Origin: Ipomoea triloba
Taxonomy: Eukaryota; Streptophyta; Magnoliopsida; Solanales; Convolvulaceae
Assembly (NCBI RefSeq): GCF_003576645.1
Contig: NC_044920.1
Span: 26,162,730-26,226,729 of the forward strand
Direction: 5' to 3'
Length of the DNA stretch: 64,000 nucleotides
In this document: positions 35,689 to 48,244 of the stretch, piece after piece
Layout: each line of letters opens with the position of its first letter
Numbering within the stretch: position 1 is the stretch's first letter
Translations under genes and position numbers: made by a program
Notes under the pieces: model-generated
What the model saw: the letters and a program-made list of their open reading frames with translations, nothing else
What the model was told of the DNA's origin: nothing
The model's database searches: none

Positions 35689-36647
35689 ATATATAATATG
35701 ATTGACATTCGTAATATATTAACATATATATAATATAATATGATTGACATTCGTAATATATTAGCATATATATAATATAATATGATTGACATTCGTAATT
35801 TTTCCATATCAGCCAGAATTCATAATTCGTGTATTTTTTTGATAGCATATATATAATATAATATGATTGAAAATATTTGTTACGAATTAATGAACAAATT
35901 AATTTATAATTAATAGATATTATTTTGTAATTTTCAATTCCAATAATATATCATATTCTTGATTTAATTTTCAATTCCAATAATATATCATATTCTTGAT
36001 TTAATTTTCTACTAATAAATGATGACTTTATGGACGTGATCTTCGTGTATATATATATATTTTTTGAAGACAATTTTAGTGTATATATAAATATTACCAA
36101 TTTTATTGCACGTACATTACCGTGTATAAGTGACATCAATATGCTAGTATTTGTTACGATTTAATGAACAAATTAATTTAATAAAATAATATTATGTAAG
36201 CAAACAATTCGTGTTAGTAGGTTATTACCATTTGAAAATTGGTTGGAAATGATTTGAAAATAAAATATAATAAATATTTGATTTAATTTTACATGGGACT
36301 TGCCAATTACAATTATTAGATATTATTAGCATATATAATATAATAAATATGATTGACATTCATAATTTTTGTATCTCAGCCAGAATATGAGTACATTTAG
36401 ATAAATATTACAAAAAATTGTAACAATCAAAACCACATTCTTATCTCATTAATATTATTCTATCATAATAATTACCATAATTACTAATAACCTATTATAA
36501 CCAATTATAATTAATATTATTCTATAATAATAATAATAATAATAATAATTATTATTATTATTATTATAATTACCATATTACTAAAATACCCCTACATTTG
36601 GGCGGGAAAATTCTAGAGGAGGATAATGCTTTTATATGTAGTATAGA
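33692..36647 (-). mobile_element. Non-autonomous Helitron, 2956 bp
   Basis: On the minus strand the element begins TCTATACTACATATAAAAGC at 36647, with CCCGCCCAAATG shortly after. It ends at 33692 with hairpin GTGCAACGCAC about 10 bases before CTAG. It is flanked by host A and T as expected for Helitrons. There is no Rep/helicase frame. The interior holds repeated TTTTCATTTTCTATTG-like blocks, a triplicated block of about 60 bp near 35690-35800, an ATT microsatellite (35646-35682) and two copies of ATCGAATATTATATAGCGC near the 3' end. It has the same 5' terminus family as the array at 9681. Confidence 0.82.
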
Positions 36648-37153
36648 TGTGTATAAATTTTGTTAGTGTGTGATTTTTAGTGAAATTATGTATGTATTTA
36701 TAATAAAAAAAAATTTAGACAATTTATTTGTTTAAGTTGAAAAATATATTTTTTAAAAATAAAAATAAAAATAATTGAGCACTTGTAATTTGTTCCTCGC
36801 ATTTTTACCACGTCATAAATCATATCGTGATATTTGTCCGCTGTTAATAGCGGATGCAAATATGAAATATGCAATAATTTTTTTAATTATGTTTTCTCCC
36901 ATATATAGAAAACAATTAAATTTAAAAAACGAAATCTTTGTATTTCTTTTTTGAAAATTTAGTTTATGTTTCTCCTTGGCGTGACTGCCTGAGACTCGCA
37001 AAGGTCCGACCTGTGGAATTAGAGTTTTAGGCGCGAGCCTAAAATCTGCATTTCCCTGAGCTAAGCCGGTAGAATAGCTTTGAACTGATTGATCACTGCA
37101 ACTGATTCACCTCGCAACCGCTCAGATTTTTCAATTCATCCGTTTGGGAAGAA
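36648..37153. other. Promoter and leader of the HPGT-like gene
   Basis: AT-rich up to about 36780, then more balanced sequence from 36970 that probably includes the 5' UTR. No other gene seen. Confidence 0.5.
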
Positions 37154-40100
37154 ATGCAGAGCCGGGGATCGAATGCTCGGCTTTCCGGCATGGCGGTCCG
37201 ATCGCCGATTTCGTCTCTGATGCTAGCCATGTTCGCCACCGTGGCTTCTCTCTACGTCGCCGGTCGGTGAGTTATACGCCTTAGCTTTTTCAAGAGCTTC
37301 TTCTGAGTTTTAAATCCCTCCGAATTCGTTAATTGCCTCGTAAATCAAACGGACTTCACGGCTGGATTTAATATTTTTCGAGTTGAATTGCTGGATCTAG
37401 GAAAGCTTAAGCGTCCAGTTATTTGTTTTGTCTTTATGTTTATAAACTTATATGCTTTAATTCATTTGATTGTCAATCTCACCTTCACTCAATCTCACAG
37501 TTGTACGTGCAGAAAGTTAATTTTGATAAACATTATTATTGCTTTTTTGTGGAGCAGTTTATGGATAGATGCGGAAAATAGAGTTTACTTGACAAAAGAG
37601 CTTGATAGGATAACTGGTCAGGTATCTACATTTTCATAGCCGTTCCTTCCTAGAGGATGGATTTTCTCATGAGCTGATTTGCATTGACATGATTGCTTGT
37701 TTCTTGAAATGCTATTTCTTATGGGATTGTCTGTGTTTGCTACTTTTCTCCGCTGTAAATTATGAAGAATCGCTAGTGGATGACATCATATTATCTCTTG
37801 TTATTCTTTGAAAATATATGATAGTAATAGCAATAATTTTCACATTTTTGGAATGGTAAAATTATGTGATGATTATTATTTTTAAACAGTTGATGGAGAA
37901 AAGTGCGGTATACATGCTAGCATCTATGGGTTGAGCCTATGGCCTTGATAATAGCTTTTCCATACTGAATTATTTACTACTCCATACCTTTGTAGTAACA
38001 TCCATTATTTGCTTTTGATCTGTGCATTAACAAACAGGAATAATAAATGTATCACTTATAGTGCTGTAAGTTGACTATATTTTCTTCTTCATTATTAGGG
38101 ACAGTCTGCAATCTCTGTAGATGACACTTGGAAGATCATAGAGTGCAGGTAGGCAAAACTTCATTTTAATTTTATCACTAAAGTTACATTTTTGGAATTC
38201 CACAAGGCTCCATTTGGTACACATGAATAGGGTTGGAATGGATCCCCAAGTCTAACCTCGAAATCATTTCTTGCATCTGATATATCAATTCCATTTGAAT
38301 TGTTATCCTCTAGGAATCATGAATTCATTTTATACGGTTTTCCCTTCACTACAGGGAATGAATAGTGATCCTCATGGAATAAGGAATAAGAATAATATAT
38401 ATATATATATATTCTTGGATAATTAACTTTGAGTTACTAATATCATTTTCTTTCTATTGTTCATTCAATTCTCACATATTGCTATTCTTGTGTACCAAAT
38501 GGAGCTAAGTCATTTTTTATTGGGTCGAGTAAGAATATTTTTCCATTAGGGAACAGATGAAGAAACTTTCATCCTTGGAAGTGGAACTGACAGCTGCTCG
38601 ACGAGAGGGTTTTGTTCCTAAGGAGCTAGCAGATGTGAATGGGAATCCTAAGCAAAGGCCTTTAGTTGTGATAGGGATTCTTACTAGTTTTGGGCACAAA
38701 AATGAAAGAGATGCTATACGAAAGGCATGGATGTCCAGTGGTAGAGTTTCACTTTCTCTCTGGTCTTGACATTCTGTTTTAAAATCTTGACAGATTGTCT
38801 CTTGAGTTTGTTTAGATGCTTTTAATGGTCCTTCACTTGTGTTGTGAAATTGAGATTCCTATGTTCTTATCAAATTCTTTTAAAATTCTAATTCCTGTCA
38901 CTTGAAAGTATCACATTATGAAAAGGGCATGATATTCCTGGTGATTTCTCAAATATGTCTACTTGATCTAAATTTGGTTTCCTTGGATTCGTTTTGCATA
39001 TTATTTCCACGTTATGATATCTATACCTTAGTTGTGCTGTGCAGGCGCGGCCTTGAAAAAGATGGAGGATAAGAAGGGAATTATTGCACGATTTGTCATT
39101 GGGAGAAGGTGGAACTCTTCTAATTTCTTATAGTTATATAGTGGCCCTTCCTTCTTTTATCAGTATATTTTTTTGAAACTAAAACTATGATGACTCACTG
39201 ATATGCAGTTCTAACCGTGGGGACAGCTTGGACAGAAGTATCGACAATGAAAACAGGGAAACCAATGATTTTTTCATTCTTGTGAGTCAGTTGGCTAATT
39301 GACCTTTTTCAGAAATGTTACTTGAATAGTCAAATCTCAGTTCCTACTTCCTACTTTTTTGGATTTTGAATAATCAGGCATGTCCGCTGGTAATAGTTTT
39401 GCATAACTTGGGTAACTTTGATTAGAAATACATAAAGTAGTAATGAAAACTAATTAAGCTCCAAAGTTAAAATTACATTGCATATTCACAAAAAGTGTTG
39501 CTAGGGATGAAAATCTAAATAGTAGCCTGAAGTTATCTAAACAAAGACCTGAACCCTTGCATTAAATGACAGCCAGTTTATATAGGCTGCATTACATCAG
39601 CTTCTTCTCAATCTCAAATTTTGTGTTGGGCAGGAAGACCATGTTGAGGCACCTGAAGAAATCTCAAAAAAGACGAAACTATTTATTGCCCATGCTGCTG
39701 ATAGTTGGATTGCTGATTTTTATGCTAAAGTCAATGATGATGTTTATGTGAATATTGGTATGTTTCATGATTCTTTGGTACCCCAAGTTGCAGTAATCTA
39801 GTCACAGTAAGAGAATTGAATTAGATTTGATGGCAGTTTTATGTTACATGAAATATATTGAAGAACTATGAGCTTGCAAGTTAGTTTAGTGAAGTTTTAA
39901 TATTGCAAAGAGTGAATTGTTTTCTATAATTCTGTGCAGATGCTTTAGGGATCACACTTGCAGCATATATGGACAAGCCTCGTGTATATGCTGGGTGTAT
40001 GAAATCAGGCGAAGTTTTTTCTGAGCAGTAAGTTGACAGGAAAACTTGCTCAGTAATTAGAACCTTAGCATCTGCATAAGTGTTTGATCTCATATGTGAT

Positions 40101-41107
40101 TATTATTAATAAATATTTAAAGATTTGCCTTTTGCTTCAAATTGACAGGGGCCATAAATGGTATGAACCAGATTGGTGGAAATTTGGTGATGGAAAATCG
40201 TAAGCCACATTTTGACTATTTTCTGTTGAATTTCCAATTGGCAGCCAACTGTAATGCCATCTGTGATTATTCTCTGTTCTATATCCTTGTTGGCTCTGAT
40301 GTATTATTCAAATTAGAGATTAGTTTCAGCAATATCTTCTTGATCAGATGGTTCTTGATTCAACATATCTAGACTTTCTTTCCCTCTGAGCATGGCAGGA
40401 ACCTTGGGCCTACAACACCCCAGGATAGAAAATGAAACTAAAATGGGAAAATAGTCAAATCGAAATAAATCCTTGCACACACAGTCTCCAAAATGTCTTT
40501 ATTTATGAGTCTGCCTATAAGCCTATTTTACACTGAGAAACCAACGACGCGAATTTCAATCAGTATAGTTGACTATTGAATGTGAGATTGCCTGTCAATG
40601 CTTACTTGTTTACTGTGGAAGTAGACTGGAGTTTTGGTTTCCAGGCTTATTACAGCATGCAATCTGAGCTTGCATAGGACATTAAAACATTAGTTTTGTG
40701 GCTTGAAAATATGGTTTTCATTAATCATGGTCTTGTACTAACAGTTATTTCCGTCACGCTTCTGGGGAGATGTTTGTTATATCACGCGCATTGGCTAAAT
40801 ATATCTCAATAAATAGGTAATGCCTCCTCTCATGGATTATGCTATGCCCAATGATGCGCAGTGAGTGCTAATATTTGTAAATTGGCAGATCCATCCTTCG
40901 TACATATGCACATGATGATATCACTGTTGGGTCTTGGTTTGTTGGTGCTGATGTCAAACATGTGGATGAAAAGAGGTTTTGCTGTTCTTCTTGGTCATCA
41001 GGTATCTTCTCTTCTCTTTTTTTATCTCTCTCTCAATAAACCTGGAAGCAAACTCAAAACCTGAAGAATATTGTTTGTTCGCAGGGTCCATCTGTTCTGG
41101 AGTATAA
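37154..41107 (+). CDS. GT31 galactosyltransferase, hydroxyproline O-galactosyltransferase (HPGT)-like
   Basis: Complete 12-exon gene, 341 aa. Exons: 37154-37266, 37558-37621, 38099-38148, 38550-38740, 39045-39108, 39209-39281, 39634-39757, 39940-40027, 40149-40199, 40745-40816, 40889-41001, 41085-41107. All borders are GT-AG and in phase. It is a Golgi type II membrane enzyme: a short basic tail, then an anchor (SSLMLAMFATVASLYVAG), a stem with EQMKKLSSLEVELTAARREG, and a GT31 domain with VVIGILTSFGHKNERDAIRKAW, the DxD-type FYAKVNDDVYVN, YAGCMKSGEVF, EPDWWKFGDGKSYFRHASG and YAHDDITVGSWF. The absence of a galectin domain and the overall sequence fit the HPGT1-3 group, which adds the first galactose to hydroxyproline on arabinogalactan proteins. 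An older name is beta-1,3-galactosyltransferase; assignment to HPGT is family-level inference. Intron 3 holds a MITE. Confidence 0.9.
38207..38505. mobile_element. MITE in intron 3 of the HPGT-like gene
   Basis: Near-perfect terminal inverted repeats: GCTCCATTTGGTACACATGA at the left and, on the minus strand from the right end, GCTCCATTTGGTACACAAGA. They are about 300 bp apart, with an AT run in the middle and no coding capacity. The element sits wholly within the intron and leaves the splice sites intact. The target duplication is not clear. Confidence 0.75.
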
Positions 41108-41682
41108 TCTTTCTAACAGGATGATATTGAGAGCTGCTAGTTTTACGGTTACTTATCCATTCTTTATAGGTTGAAGAGTTATTTTGAGTTGTGTATCCAG
41201 AAGTATACACATATGTATAGCTATCATCCTAGTATTATTCTCAAGTAGCAACAGGATACTATTACATGCAAACAAAATGGCACTCTTTTGTCATTGTTAG
41301 TTAAACATTCATTTGTCTAGTTTTCTTTTTTCTTTTTTCTTTTTTCTTTTTAATTAAATAAAGATAATAGCTAAATAACTATTTACTCAAAATAGAATTT
41401 GAATTCCAACCATGTTGCTAAGCCAGCCGTGTTTTCTAAGAGCAACAATAGTGGTTGGGTTTTTGGGAGGGGTGGAGGGTTTGATACCAAGTGCTCATCA
41501 AGTGGCAAAAAGTGGCTAAAAAAAAAAGAAAATTAATTCTGTTTAAAAAAATTTTAATTCAAGGTGGTTGGTCACTGATGTTCGACTTAACATATATAGG
41601 ATAGATTTTTTTTTTTCTTTCTCCTCTTACATCTTCCCACTCCTTTACCTACACAAAAATTTTCAAAAATTTTGAACAGGAG

Positions 41683-41743
<61 letters not shown>

Positions 41744-42467
41744 TTTTCATTCTCCTCTCCCATCTTCCCACTCCTTTACCTATACAAAATTTTTAGCAAA
41801 ATTTTTTAGCAACAACTCTTAATTTTTAGCAAAAACTCTTCAAGAGTTTAAGATTAACTGCAAATTCTTTGCAATCTCATTCTCATATATTCTCCTATAT
41901 ATAGTGATGTGATGCATTTAAACATCCCATTATATAAACGATGTGTCTGACCATAAAACATTAAAACTAAGCTTCACGCTATATAATCGAAATATGAAAT
42001 GTTTCGAAGGAAAATAAATGCTACTAATTACGACTAAATAATGTCATCTAAAACGAAAAAATATCCCTTCTTCTCTTCTTCTAAGCACGACTAAATAATG
42101 TTACCTAAAACGAAAAAAATTACTTTCTTCTCTTCTCCTAAGCGCCGAAAATCTGACCATATTTACAAACGACGACGTTTTCACTGGGCGGGAAAAAAAT
42201 CATATTTTTTATTTTTACCAAATGTTGTTGCTATATGCCTATATTATAGATAGAAGTTTGTAAATATTACTTGTTTAAATTAAATTAAACATTGGTATAA
42301 AAATTGACGTGTAATTGGTGTAAATAAGGAGGGAGAGTATAGTATTTGCATATTGCGTGTTACATTCAAGCCTGACGAGTATTTGCTTTCTCATTTGAGT
42401 GAAAGAGGACCCTTCCTTCCTCCTTTCTTCGACGAAATCTGTTTCTCTCGCTCTCATTCTGATCCTG
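41108..42467. other. Spacer with TTA microsatellite; promoter of the UBA-domain gene
   Basis: It contains the HPGT 3' UTR, a TTA trinucleotide run (41684-41743) flanked by two copies of a CT-rich block (TCTTCCCACTCCTTTACCTA at 41631 and 41763), and the upstream region and leader of the next gene. No coding gene seen. Confidence 0.6.
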
Positions 42468-44996
42468 ATGGACTACGATTACCGGAACAGGGCCGGAGCC
42501 GGCTACGATTCGCAGTTGCCAGTGTACGGCCGCCCTCCTTCAACCAGTACACCGCCTTCCTCCCATCCTCATCCGATGTATGCGCCGCCCAGCCAACCTC
42601 ATCATCCGCCGGGTCTGTACCCTAGAGTCGGTCAACACCCGATCAACTCTCTTCCCGGCCGTAATCCCCCGTCTTTCCATCATACTTCGTCTTCTCCTTC
42701 TCCTAGTAACGCTCTCTCCCTCTTTTCCTCTCTCTTTATTTGAATTTGAATAGATCTTTCTCTATGCGGTTATTTTCATTCTAGTACGGATTTGTTCGCA
42801 AATGTTTATATTTATTGATGTGATTTTGTTTCTGACTGGATGCCTTTTGCTTCCCGATTCATTTGCAGATGGAATTGGCATTAGAGTTGTTATAAAACCG
42901 GAGTACCGGATTACACCTCCGGTACGCCTTCTAAATTTACATGAGCTATGGAGCTAGATTATTTTGTGGATACAAACTGTTTGTTATATTTTCATTGTTA
43001 TTATTATGATCAGTGAGCTTGGTGTGTATCTGGATATGGTTCGGTTTACAATTTGAGCATGATGGTTTCCTCTGATTCACTGTAGCAAAATATGATTTGA
43101 TTACCAATAGGTCTTATAGATGCTTGTTCAGTCCTCCATCTACCCGTACTAGTGGTTTGAATTGTCTGCATGTTGGCTAGATTTGTTTATTGTTGGTCTG
43201 GAAGAGTGCTGCCTATAGTTTACTGCTTATTTAGCATTTAATTGCAGTTGAAATTGATCTTTGGAATGTATTTTTACTGTCAAGCCCACAAGAATGTGAG
43301 GCAGTAATAAATAATTGATCCTAATCCCTGCATGAGGCAATAGTTTTGCAATCATATTCTTCTTTACTGTGGGTGTACTTAAGTGTTTGATTATTGTTGG
43401 GGCTGAGTGCTAAGAGTGTTACTCTTTATATATTACTCCATTAATACTGTGGTGTTTCGTTTGAGTTCTTGCTTTTCGAATTTGGAGAATGTTTTGTATT
43501 TTCTCTAGAGCCATTTTATGTTGCTGATATATCACGGTTCCTTGTAGCCTCATTTATCCGCACAAATCAGAGATATTCCCCGTAGTTCTTTCCAATTTGA
43601 TTTTGATCTTGAGAGGAAGATTTTGGCTGAAGCAGAGAAGGATAACCAAAATTGGGCTGGGCTTGGACTGGAAAATGTTCTGCCAAAAATGCCAGAACGG
43701 ACTTCTCCGGTGAGTTTTTATCTTTTGCTTCGATGGTGTTCTGTTTGGTTTTGCAAGTTTCCTGTGCACTTTCATGTTTGTTGCATTTGTCTTTGAAACC
43801 ACTGATTTGACACTACTTGAACAGAGGAAGAAAGAAATTGGTAGTTAGGTCACAAGTGTTTAGGTGTGAATCTAAAGCTTTCTAATGAGTTAACTGCGTG
43901 TCTGTTTTCTCTTCATTCAATGTTGGTCTATAAGTTCAAAATTTCTCATTTAATGCCAACTTCAATCCTGGTTGGCTGGCTTTAAACCATGTGGAATAGG
44001 TTTGTGAATGTCTTGGCTAAAAATGCCTACTTTATAATTGAATATTTCTGAACAATTACTTTGAATACATTTCTCCACTGGAGTGGTTTAATTGTTAATT
44101 TGTTATACTTCTGTTAAACAACAAATGGTATCAAGATTTTTATGTGTTCTTGTAATCTCAAGCTTTTTTGAGATTGAAAGTGGATTTACTTAAATATAGG
44201 GTTCTACCGGAGACCCCATTGCAAACAAATACATTTCATCAGGTCTGAATAGGGAAGCTGTGCCTCTTGCAGTTGCAAATTTTGGAGACAATCCTACCAA
44301 GGTATTTGCCTATCTTGTGCATGCGTGCATATTAAATTGTTGCTTGTTAACTTAGGCATGCCCATCAACTCCATATTATTTTGGAGTCACATGCTTCCAT
44401 TTTTATTTATTTTTTTGGTGGGCATTCGAGCCATAACATCATTGGCATTTCTCCTGCACTATGTTCTTTTCCATGCTATCTGGACGTGTTAATACTACTT
44501 GACTGATGTAATTTAGTAGCATGGCTGACATCTCTATCATAGAACTAGTCATAAGATCAATACTTTAGTGCTAGTTACATACGGAGTATTAATTAATAAC
44601 CATGTTTTTGTGCTGAATAGTAACTTGCCTTTATAAAGAGCTATCAAAATCTTTATTCTTTTGCATTTCAAGGGCTTTGGTTTCACCAGGCTTGAATTTG
44701 TGAATTGTGGAATATTTGGACTAGAGTCCTACACATCCACGGCATTGCAGAGTTATATAGCTGATCATGTCATCAATAAAAACATGGCAATCTGTGGCCA
44801 TCCTTGTGACAAATTTTGCATTTTTCAACAGTGAGATTGTTTTTAATCAACCTTTTTTCAGGTCAAGGAATTTGCTGATCACTATACTCGCCTGAGAGAT
44901 ATGGGGTTCCCATCGAATAAAGTCGCAGATGCCCTTCTCATGTTTGACAATGATACAGAGAAGGCATTGGCCTATCTCCTTAACAATCCGTCTTGA
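42468..44996 (+). CDS. UBA-domain protein of unknown function
   Basis: Five exons (42468-42705, 42869-42921, 43548-43709, 44200-44301, 44862-44996), in phase, 229 aa, TGA stop. The ATG follows a CT-rich leader and opens MDYDYRNRAGAGYDSQ. Residues about 20-78 are rich in Pro, Ser and His and probably disordered. A conserved-looking middle follows (GIRVVIKPEYRITPP, then FQFDFDLERKILAEAEKDNQNW). The C-terminus has a ubiquitin-associated three-helix fold: YTRLRDMGFPSNKVADALLMFDNDTEKALAYLLNN, with the MGF loop and terminal LL that usually contact ubiquitin. This suggests a ubiquitin-binding adaptor, but the partner and pathway are unknown, and I do not recognise a named gene. The intron lengths are ordinary. 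Confidence 0.85.
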
Positions 44997-45303
44997 CAAC
45001 ATTGGGAACTAATTCACATCGAGTGTGTTTTATGTAAATGAATGGTTTATACATTATAGAATTGGAAACCCTTTAAGGACAAGTTCTTGTATGCCACTGT
45101 AACCTTATGCATTCTCAAAAGAAAATAATCAACTTTTCTTAGAAGGAAACTATGGGTAGTTCAGTAATTTTGTCAATCTCGACACATTCAAGTGATCATA
45201 ACAATTGATAGATATAATATATACACACAAAGGTATCATCTCCTTACATAGTTACATGTGATGTGCTTGAAGCATAAATGATTGCCTACACTATGATAGA
45301 TTG

Positions 45304-48244
45304 TTACAAGCCAAAGATTGGGTCACCAGCACCAAACATAGCAGCACCAAACTGTCTGGTATTCAAGTCGTTGCCATCTAGCGCAGAACCAAAACGGTCA
45401 AGCCACTGGGTTGGGCTAGGGTTCTCAGCCTCCTCCACCCACTCAGAGGTCATATCTATGTCATCAAGTTGAAGGGGATCTGTGTCTGTAGATTTTGGAG
45501 TCGAAGACCTTGCTAGCTTGAGATTGTAGTTTATGTAAACCGTGTCATTCAGGGTTTCTTTATCAATCTTGTTGCGTTTCTCCGAGTGGATCTGCTGAAA
45601 CATACTCCAATCTCTCTCGAAAGTGAAACTGCTGCATACCTGGCTCAGTATTCTGATGGCGACTCGCTGCAGTACGGGAGCAGCATCGCCATACTGTTCC
45701 CACCAAATCCCTACAGTTGATGATAGACGGTTATTTAAGTGCTTATGCATTCAACTAGTGACATGTCTATGGCATGAAATGATCCAGACATAAAACACAG
45801 CGGGATTTAAAACAGTTTAGTAATGCAGAAGATACTAAAAAATCAAAACTTTTTTTTATGACGAGGGAAACCCACAGTCACTAGCCAGGACTACAGGAGG
45901 TAAACTAACTTAAATTGTCTATAGTTGACCGACTCAAACCAAGAAAGCTAATAAGTCGCTACTGTTGGAAGTCAAACTTGTAACCTTATGGTTATAAGTC
46001 AATAGACTGACTAACTTAGTTAGTCCAAGACATTAGATTTTCATGAACTGATGTGGCTACTGAGTGCTCAGCCATCTATAATCTGTTTTCCTACTATAAA
46101 CCAAATACTTTGTCCATGGGGTATATTATTGTTTGGTAGAACATATTTTATCTGCCTTCACCGAGAATAAAGGAGTAAGAAACTAACGAAAGGGCGTTAA
46201 AATTAGTTTTTTAAGTGCAACTTCATGTCATGGTTGAGTATATAGAGGTGTAGACATACCAGGAGGAACAGTATCTATTGCTTCCTTTGCGAGGTTACAG
46301 CCAAACATCCCTGAAGCCCTTGTGAATAAGCGGATTTGGTTGGTGATGTCTCGTCTAAGTTCAGGCGTTGGAAGTAGCTTTTCGAGCACTCTGAAAAAAT
46401 CTTCTTTTATAGATCCCAGAAATTTGACTTCTGTATTGTACTGTATGCTAGGATTCAAAAATGCTGCAGCGGAATGCAAAGGCGAGTGCAGGTTATTCTG
46501 CCACTTCTTATCTACTATGTCTAGAAACGTCTTGCACTTTATCTCGTCCATGATATAGTATGTTCTTATCGACTCCTTCGCTCTAGTCATCAGTTCATAT
46601 ATAAACCCCACTGCTGGCTTCCCTCCACAAACTTCTCTCATCACTTTCAGGAAGGGCTCGGATAGCGCTACACACTCTTCAACTGTCCTCCAAAATTCGT
46701 TGTCATCAAGAATCTCGAGGCATGTTACGCTTTGGGGTTTATTTAGGCAAGCAGAACTGGTAACGAACTCGGGGCTGTTGAACATATGCTTCAATCTTGA
46801 CCTCTGCTTCAGTACGGATTGCAGAGAGAGAAAATTGGAAACTGGCTTTGTGATGCCAGTTCTAATGATATCCTGCCCTGTGAACTTTTTCATTAGATCA
46901 AGCATGGATGAATTATTATATATGAACTTTGTGATTGTCTGCGCTTGTAAGATACACCGGTTCACCCAATCTACCTTCGAAAACTCGTCCAATATTGTGT
47001 TTAAACATTGCACGGCACAAGGGGACACGAAAACAGTTCCATAGCTCTGCAGCAAGTGGTTCGCTATACCAGTGCAGTAAAGGGTGTTATCGACAATTAC
47101 CTGGACTACATTTTCCGGGCCGAAATCTTGAATGATGGAATCGAACAGTTCAGAAAGGCATTTTAGGTTCTTGTAGTATGAAGATGCATCTACTGATTTG
47201 TGAAAGAATGTCCTGGAGGATGAAGAAACTAAGAAGTTGATTAACGCCCTTGATTTGTTGTCCATCCATGTTTCTGCTACTATTGTGCAACCGGTCATAG
47301 CCCACTCTTTCTCCGCATCTTTTGATTGTAAACTTACTTCCGACTTGATCCTCTCCAGCCATGTTGTTTTCAAAGCTTCGGCAGAAGGTCCTATAAACCC
47401 ACTACCGCATTTTCCGACTGCATCAATCATTTGCTGGTACGAGGAAGATCTGGCTACACTGAAGTCCAACCTATTTTCAAAGAAAAACAAAGCAATACTT
47501 CTCTCTGCATTTTCTTCGTTGCTTCCCCAAGTAGGGATAGGTTGTATGACAGGGGAAAACATTTTTCCAATTGGAGATGCTGCTGGCTCCAAACACACAA
47601 GGGATTTGCCTACAGACATATTTACAGGAGATTTAGCCTCAACGAGCTTATGCTTATTATTAGCTTCCGAGATTTCCTTTGCCTCTTCCTTCGACGCAAT
47701 TATTGCCCGCACCCTGTCACTAACATCGTCCCTCACCTTGGTGCATGGGTTTACACCTTTACTAGGAAGTCTTGACAAATGGTGCTTTAATCTACTAATG
47801 CCGCCGTTTAGAACTCTTAGGCAGAATTTACATCTAACCTTGTTCCCATCTAGCTTCTCAGCATATTCCCAACAGACATCTTTTTCTCGAACCACTGCCA
47901 GATAAAAGAAAGAAAAAAAAATCCGATTGACCATTCTGCCAAATATTTCTCTAGGTCAACATGCAAGCATTCCCTAATTCCATCAGTATTTTCTTAAGAA
48001 CAAAATAATAAATTCAAAGTTCTCAAACATTAGCTTTTAAACGTTTTATACATTTTGATTTTTGACGATTGAAGAAAGCATATATACTTGGTGTTTAGCT
48101 TAAACCATAAAGGAGGCAAAAACAAGGAATAGGAATTTAAAAACGAATAAATGAAACAAAATCCCTAACATTAGAAATTCATATGCTCAATGTTGAAATA
48201 TGATAATTCATAAATGATAACATATCTAAAGGCAATCACTTACT
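45304..48244 (-). CDS. hAT transposase-derived BED/DUF659 protein (probably domesticated)
   Basis: Minus-strand gene with coding pieces 48244 (a single base), 47894-46260 and 45710-45304, together 680 aa, TAA stop. The start codon is made by splicing: exon 1 ends in A before GTAAGT (48243), and exon 2 begins TGGTTCGAG after GGCAG, giving ATG GTT CGA, that is MVREKDVCWEYAEKLDGNKV. This matches plant hAT-like proteins such as At1g79740. The N-terminus is a BED-type finger (CKFC, then LKHHLSRLP and NPC), the middle is a DUF659 region (GCTIVAETWMDNKSRALINF), and the C-terminus is a hAT dimerisation domain (WWEQYGDAAPVLQRVAIRILSQ). The reading frame is intact, an intron splits the domain, and I see no terminal inverted repeats, all pointing to a host gene rather than a live transposon. 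Likely nuclear and DNA-binding; its targets are unknown. Confidence 0.85.

Noticed and set aside
47237..47905. 222-aa plus-strand frame opposite the hAT-derived gene
   Set aside because: Antisense shadow of a long coding exon; no recognisable domain or promoter.
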